Below are positions 60,309 through 64,000 of a stretch of 64,000 nucleotides of DNA, piece by piece. The notes beneath the pieces were generated by a model, which was not told the origin of the DNA, did not search any database, and saw nothing but the letters and a program-made list of their open reading frames with translations. Where the stretch lies: the NCBI RefSeq assembly GCF_002813445.1, contig NZ_PHHD01000001.1:3534001-3598000 (forward strand). Direction: 5' to 3'. The position numbers and the translations under genes are program-made. Position 1 is the stretch's first letter. Each line of letters starts with the position of its first letter. The DNA is from Pseudomonas tolaasii NCPPB 2192 (lineage in GTDB: Bacteria > Pseudomonadota > Gammaproteobacteria > Pseudomonadales > Pseudomonadaceae).

Positions 60309-61061
60309 ATGAGTGCGCCGACCCGATTGCGTCTGTTTTGCCTGCCTTACTCGGGGGCCAGTGCCATGGTGTATGCACGCTGGCGCCGGGTTTTACCCGA
60401 ATGGTTGCAGGTGTGCCCGCTGGAATTGCCGGGGCGCGGCATGCGCATGGACGAGCCCTTGCAGCGCGACATCAAAGCACTGGCGGTGCAGCTGGCCGGC
60501 GAAATCAGCCATGAGCTGAACGGCCCGTATGCCGTGTTCGGTCACAGCCTCGGCGGCCTGCTGGGGTTTGAATTGGTGCATGCCTTGCGCGAGCGTGGCC
60601 TGCCTGCGCCATTGGCGTTGTTCGCCTCCGGTACTGCCGGCCCGGCCTGCCGTGATGTCAGCGAATACGCCGTCGAAAAGACTGACGAGCAACTGATCGC
60701 CCGCCTGCGCGAGCTCAAGGGCACCACCGAAGAGGCTCTGGCCGACCCCGAATTGATGCAACTGATGCTGCCGATCCTGCGTGCCGACTTCCTGTTGTGC
60801 GGCAGTTTCAACTATGGCGAACGAGCGCCGTTGGACGTGCCGATCCACGTATTCGGCGGCAAGCAAGACAGCGTGCGCGCCGACCAGTTGCTCGACTGGC
60901 AGGCCGATGCGGCCAGTGGATTTTCCCTGGACCTGTTTGACGGCCACCACTTCTTTCTCGTGCAGCACGAAAGCGCGGTATTGCGCTGCCTGCGCCGCTA
61001 TGCCGACGAACACCTGGCCCGCTGGCGCAATGGCGCGGCGCGGTCCCTGGTCGCCGGCTGA
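60309..61061 (+). CDS. pvdG: Type II thioesterase PvdG
   Basis: 250 aa alpha/beta hydrolase of the editing thioesterase family: PYSGASAMVYARW near the N-terminus, Ser80 in FGHSLGG, Asp in GGKQDSV and His in DGHHFF. It clears wrongly loaded or stalled acyl groups from the pyoverdine peptide synthetases. ATG 60309 lies 51 bases upstream of the pvdL gap partner; both genes share direction and probably the PvdS promoter. Confidence 0.93.
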   Translation: MSAPTRLRLFCLPYSGASAMVYARWRRVLPEWLQVCPLELPGRGMRMDEPLQRDIKALAVQLAGEISHELNGPYAVFGHSLGGLLGFELVHALRERGLPAPLALFASGTAGPACRDVSEYAVEKTDEQLIARLRELKGTTEEALADPELMQLMLPILRADFLLCGSFNYGERAPLDVPIHVFGGKQDSVRADQLLDWQADAASGFSLDLFDGHHFFLVQHESAVLRCLRRYADEHLARWRNGAARSLVAG

Positions 61062-61112
61062 ACGCCCTTTATTTCCCGAATTTCCCGCAAGCCGATTTCA
61101 GGCAGGAACCCC

Positions 61113-64000
61113 ATGATGGACGCCTTCGAACTTCCCCGCACCCTGGTCGAGTCCCTTCAACGCCGCGCCGCGCAAACCCCGGACCAGATCGCTTTGCGCT
61201 TCCTTGCCGACAGTGCCGAGCAGAACGTGGTGCTCAGTTATCACGAACTGGACCAGCGCGCCCGCACCATTGCCGCTGCGTTGCAAGCCAATGCGGCATT
61301 GGGCGACCGTGCGGTGCTGTTGTTCCCCAGCGGCCCGGATTACGTTGCAGCGTTTTTCGGCTGCCTGTATGCCGGCGTGATCGCGGTGCCGGCCTATCCG
61401 CCGGAGTCCACTCGCCGTCACCATCAGGAACGCCTGCTGTCGATCATCGCCGACGCCGAGCCGCGCTTGCTGCTGACCATTGCCAGCCTGGGCGATGGCC
61501 TGGCGCAGATCGACAACGCGCCGCCGGTGCTCAGCGTCGACACGCTGGACGCCGGCATTGCGGGCAACTGGGTCGCCCCCGAACTGCAAGCCGATGACAT
61601 TGCCTTTCTGCAATACACCTCCGGCTCCACCGCATTGCCCAAGGGCGTGCAGGTCAGCCACGGCAACCTGGTGGCCAATGAAGTGCTGATCCGCCGGGGC
61701 TTCGGCATCGACCTCAACCCGGACGACGTGATCGTCAGCTGGTTGCCGCTGTACCACGACATGGGCTTGATCGGCGGCCTGCTGCAACCGATTTTCAGTG
61801 GCGTGCCCTGCGTGTTGATGTCGCCTGCTTACTTCCTGGGCCGGCCATTGCGCTGGCTTGAAGCGATCAGCGAATACGGCGGCACCATCAGTGGCGGCCC
61901 GGATTTCGCCTACCGCCTGTGCAGCGAGCGGGTCAGCGACACCGCGCTGGAACGTCTGGACCTGAGCCGGTGGCGCGTAGCCTATTCGGGCTCCGAGCCC
62001 ATCCGCCTGGACACCCTGGAACGCTTCGCCGAAAAGTTCGCCGTTTGTGGTTTTACACCGAACAACTTCTTCGCCTCTTACGGGCTGGCCGAGGCGACGT
62101 TGTTTGTCGCCGGCGGCACCCGTGGCAACGGAATCCCGGCGTTGCGCGTGGACGAGCAAGCGCTGGCCGCCAATCGTGCCGAGCCGGGGCAGGGCAGTGC
62201 GATCATGAGCTGTGGCACCAGCCAGCCTGAACACGCGGTGCTGATCGCCGACCCGCACACGCTCGCTGAACTGCCGGATAACCGCGTCGGCGAAATCTGG
62301 GCCAGCGGCCCGAGCATCGCCCACGGCTACTGGCGCAACCCCGAAGCCACGGCCAAAACCTTTGTGCAGCAGGCAGGTCGCACCTGGCTGCGCACCGGCG
62401 ACCTGGGGTTTATCCGTGACGGCGAGGTGTACATCACCGGGCGTCTGAAAGACCTGCTGATCGTGCGTGGCCACAACCTGTACCCGCAGGACATTGAGCA
62501 GACCATCGAGCGTGAAGTGGAAGTGGTGCGCAAAGGCCGGGTCGCAGCGTTTGCTGTGCAGGACGCGGGCCTGGAAGGCATCGGCATCGCCGCGGAAATC
62601 AGCCGCAGCGTGCAGAAAATCCTACCGCCCGAGGCGCTGATCAAGGCGATCCGCCAGGCCGTGGCCGAGGCGTATCAGCAGGCCCCGAGCGTGGTGGTGC
62701 TGCTCAACCCCGGCGGCTTGCCAAAAACCTCCAGCGGCAAGGTGCAGCGCGCCGCATGCGGCCTGCGCCATGCCGATGGCAGCCTCGACCGCTATGCGCA
62801 ATTCCCCGACCTGCCGGCGCAGACGGGCGATGCAGTACCGGAATCCGAGCTGCAGAGCCACATTGCAGCGATCTGGTGTGAGCAGTTGAATATCGCCACC
62901 GTCTGCAGTGATGACCATTTCTTCCTGCTCGGCGGTAACTCCATCACCGCGACCCAAGTGGTCGCGCGCTTGCGTGAAACCCTGGGCCTGGAGCTGAACC
63001 TGCGTTTGCTGTTCGAGGCACCGAGCCTGGCCGCATTTGCCGCCAGTGTGGCGCGCTTGCAGCAGGACGGCGGCGTGGCGCAGGGTGCGATTCATGCGCT
63101 GTCGCGTCAGGAAGAACTGCCTCAATCCCTGGCGCAAAACCGCCTGTGGATCACCTGGCAATTGGACCCGCACAGCAGCGCCTACACCATTCCCGGCGGC
63201 CTGCGCCTGCGCGGCGAGCTGGATGAAGATGCCGTGCGCGCCAGCTTCCGGCACCTGATCGGGCGCCACGAAGCCCTGCGCACGCGCTTCTACGAGCGCG
63301 ATGGCCAAGCCTTCCAGCGCGTGGAGGCAACGGCCGACTTCGACCTGCAAGTCATCGACCTCAGCGACCTGCCCGCGGCCGAGTGTGAGGCCCGCGCGCA
63401 GCAAATCCGCGAAGATGAAGCGCGAACCCAGTTCGATCTGGAAAAGGGCCCGCTGCTGTGGGTGACCCTGGTGCGCCTTGACGATGAAGATCACCAGTTG
63501 CTGGTGACCCTGCATCACATCATTGCCGACGGCTGGTCGCTGACTGTTCTGATCGACGAATTTTCCAGCCTGTATGCCGCCGCCATTCAGGGGCAAACCC
63601 TGGAGCTGCCGCCATTGGCCCTGCAATACGCCGACTATGGCAGCTGGCAGCGCCAATGGCTGGCGCAAGGAGAAGGGCAGCGCCAACTGGCCTACTGGAA
63701 AACGCAGTTGGGCGAGGAACACCCGAGTCTGAGCCTGGCCACCGATCACCCGCGCTCGGCGCAGCACCTTCACAGTGCCTCGCGGCACAGCGTGCGCCTG
63801 AGCGTCAGCCTCAGCGAGGCGATCCGCCAGACGGCCCAGGCCAATCAGTCCACGCCTTTCATGCTGTTGCTCGCGGCATTCCAGAGCTTGCTGCATCGCT
63901 ACAGCGGCCAGCGCGACATTCGTATCGGCGTGCCGAATGCCAATCGCCCGCGCCAGGAAACCCAGGGGTTGGTCGGCTTCTTTATCAACACATTGGTACT
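61113..64000 (+). CDS. pvdL: Pyoverdine chromophore peptide synthetase PvdL (partial, 5' part)
   Basis: 962 complete codons present; the gene runs off the right edge. Order: fatty acyl-AMP ligase-type loading domain (about 1-585; QYTSGSTALPKGVQ, SWLPLYHDMGLIGG, RTGDLGF), carrier domain with the phosphopantetheine Ser610 (DDHFFLLGGNSITA), then a condensation domain with HHIIADG at 801-807. This matches PvdL, which starts with an acylated precursor and builds the Glu-Tyr-Dab chromophore peptide found in all pyoverdines. AGGA lies 5 bases before ATG 61113 (second ATG at 61116). Confidence 0.97.
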   Translation, partial: MMDAFELPRTLVESLQRRAAQTPDQIALRFLADSAEQNVVLSYHELDQRARTIAAALQANAALGDRAVLLFPSGPDYVAAFFGCLYAGVIAVPAYPPESTRRHHQERLLSIIADAEPRLLLTIASLGDGLAQIDNAPPVLSVDTLDAGIAGNWVAPELQADDIAFLQYTSGSTALPKGVQVSHGNLVANEVLIRRGFGIDLNPDDVIVSWLPLYHDMGLIGGLLQPIFSGVPCVLMSPAYFLGRPLRWLEAISEYGGTISGGPDFAYRLCSERVSDTALERLDLSRWRVAYSGSEPIRLDTLERFAEKFAVCGFTPNNFFASYGLAEATLFVAGGTRGNGIPALRVDEQALAANRAEPGQGSAIMSCGTSQPEHAVLIADPHTLAELPDNRVGEIWASGPSIAHGYWRNPEATAKTFVQQAGRTWLRTGDLGFIRDGEVYITGRLKDLLIVRGHNLYPQDIEQTIEREVEVVRKGRVAAFAVQDAGLEGIGIAAEISRSVQKILPPEALIKAIRQAVAEAYQQAPSVVVLLNPGGLPKTSSGKVQRAACGLRHADGSLDRYAQFPDLPAQTGDAVPESELQSHIAAIWCEQLNIATVCSDDHFFLLGGNSITATQVVARLRETLGLELNLRLLFEAPSLAAFAASVARLQQDGGVAQGAIHALSRQEELPQSLAQNRLWITWQLDPHSSAYTIPGGLRLRGELDEDAVRASFRHLIGRHEALRTRFYERDGQAFQRVEATADFDLQVIDLSDLPAAECEARAQQIREDEARTQFDLEKGPLLWVTLVRLDDEDHQLLVTLHHIIADGWSLTVLIDEFSSLYAAAIQGQTLELPPLALQYADYGSWQRQWLAQGEGQRQLAYWKTQLGEEHPSLSLATDHPRSAQHLHSASRHSVRLSVSLSEAIRQTAQANQSTPFMLLLAAFQSLLHRYSGQRDIRIGVPNANRPRQETQGLVGFFINTLV

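Overview
The window comes from a fluorescent Pseudomonas of the P. fluorescens group. Three things support this: gene content and order (flgL-fliC-fliD-fleQSR-fli-flh-che-mot, then an atu terpene operon, then pvdS/pvdG/pvdL of pyoverdine synthesis), GC-rich codon use, and many GTGGGAGC[T/G]GGCTTGCC-type REP palindromes. No mobile-element genes, tRNAs, rRNAs or CRISPR arrays were seen.

Layout. 1-5782: end of flgL, a stand-alone FabH-like ketoacyl synthase, flagellin fliC behind a sigma-28 promoter, then flaG-fliD-fliS-fliT. 5953-10140: the regulators fleQ, fleS and fleR. 10272-15981: fliEFGHIJ behind a sigma-54 promoter. 16113-18511: the HsbA/HsbR/HptB partner-switch module. 18512-19464: a gene-free 0.95 kb region that is mostly one large imperfect palindrome with a REPIN at its centre. 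19465-29174: fliK, fliLMNOPQR, flhB, a small cold-shock-like gene and flhA. 29186-32177: flhF, fleN and fliA, which set flagellar position, number and late transcription. 32346-41322: cheYZAB, motCD, parC, parP, cheW and a DUF2802 (FipA-like) gene. Together these cover chemotaxis signalling, the second stator and polar placement of the array and flagellum.

41645-48233 is a mixed region: a YegS-like lipid kinase, a LuxR-type two-component pair, an HPt-like protein with no visible phospho-histidine, cheV behind a sigma-28 promoter, a MOSC protein, ppnP and a DEDDh exonuclease. 48306-57346 is an atuABCDEF operon for degradation of citronellol/geraniol-type acyclic terpenes, with divergent atuR and two mirror-image operators between atuR and atuA. 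57432-64000 holds a periplasmic binding protein, a siderophore-type N-acyltransferase with a textbook PvdS box, pvdS with a Fur box, the thioesterase gene pvdG, and the first 963 codons of pvdL, which runs off the window.

Regulation visible in the sequence fits the Pseudomonas flagellar hierarchy. Sigma-54 -24/-12 elements precede fleSR, fliE, fliK, fliL and flhA, with a FleQ-like box behind the fliE promoter. Sigma-28 elements precede fliC and cheV. PvdS iron-starvation boxes precede the acyltransferase gene and pvdG.

No wholly new system was found. The most unusual items are the 835 bp nested palindrome and its decayed relative at 41327-41553, the fourfold repeat in the CheA linker, the isolated KAS III gene next to flagellin, the cold-shock-like gene inside the export-apparatus cluster, and the acyltransferase tied to pyoverdine by its PvdS box.
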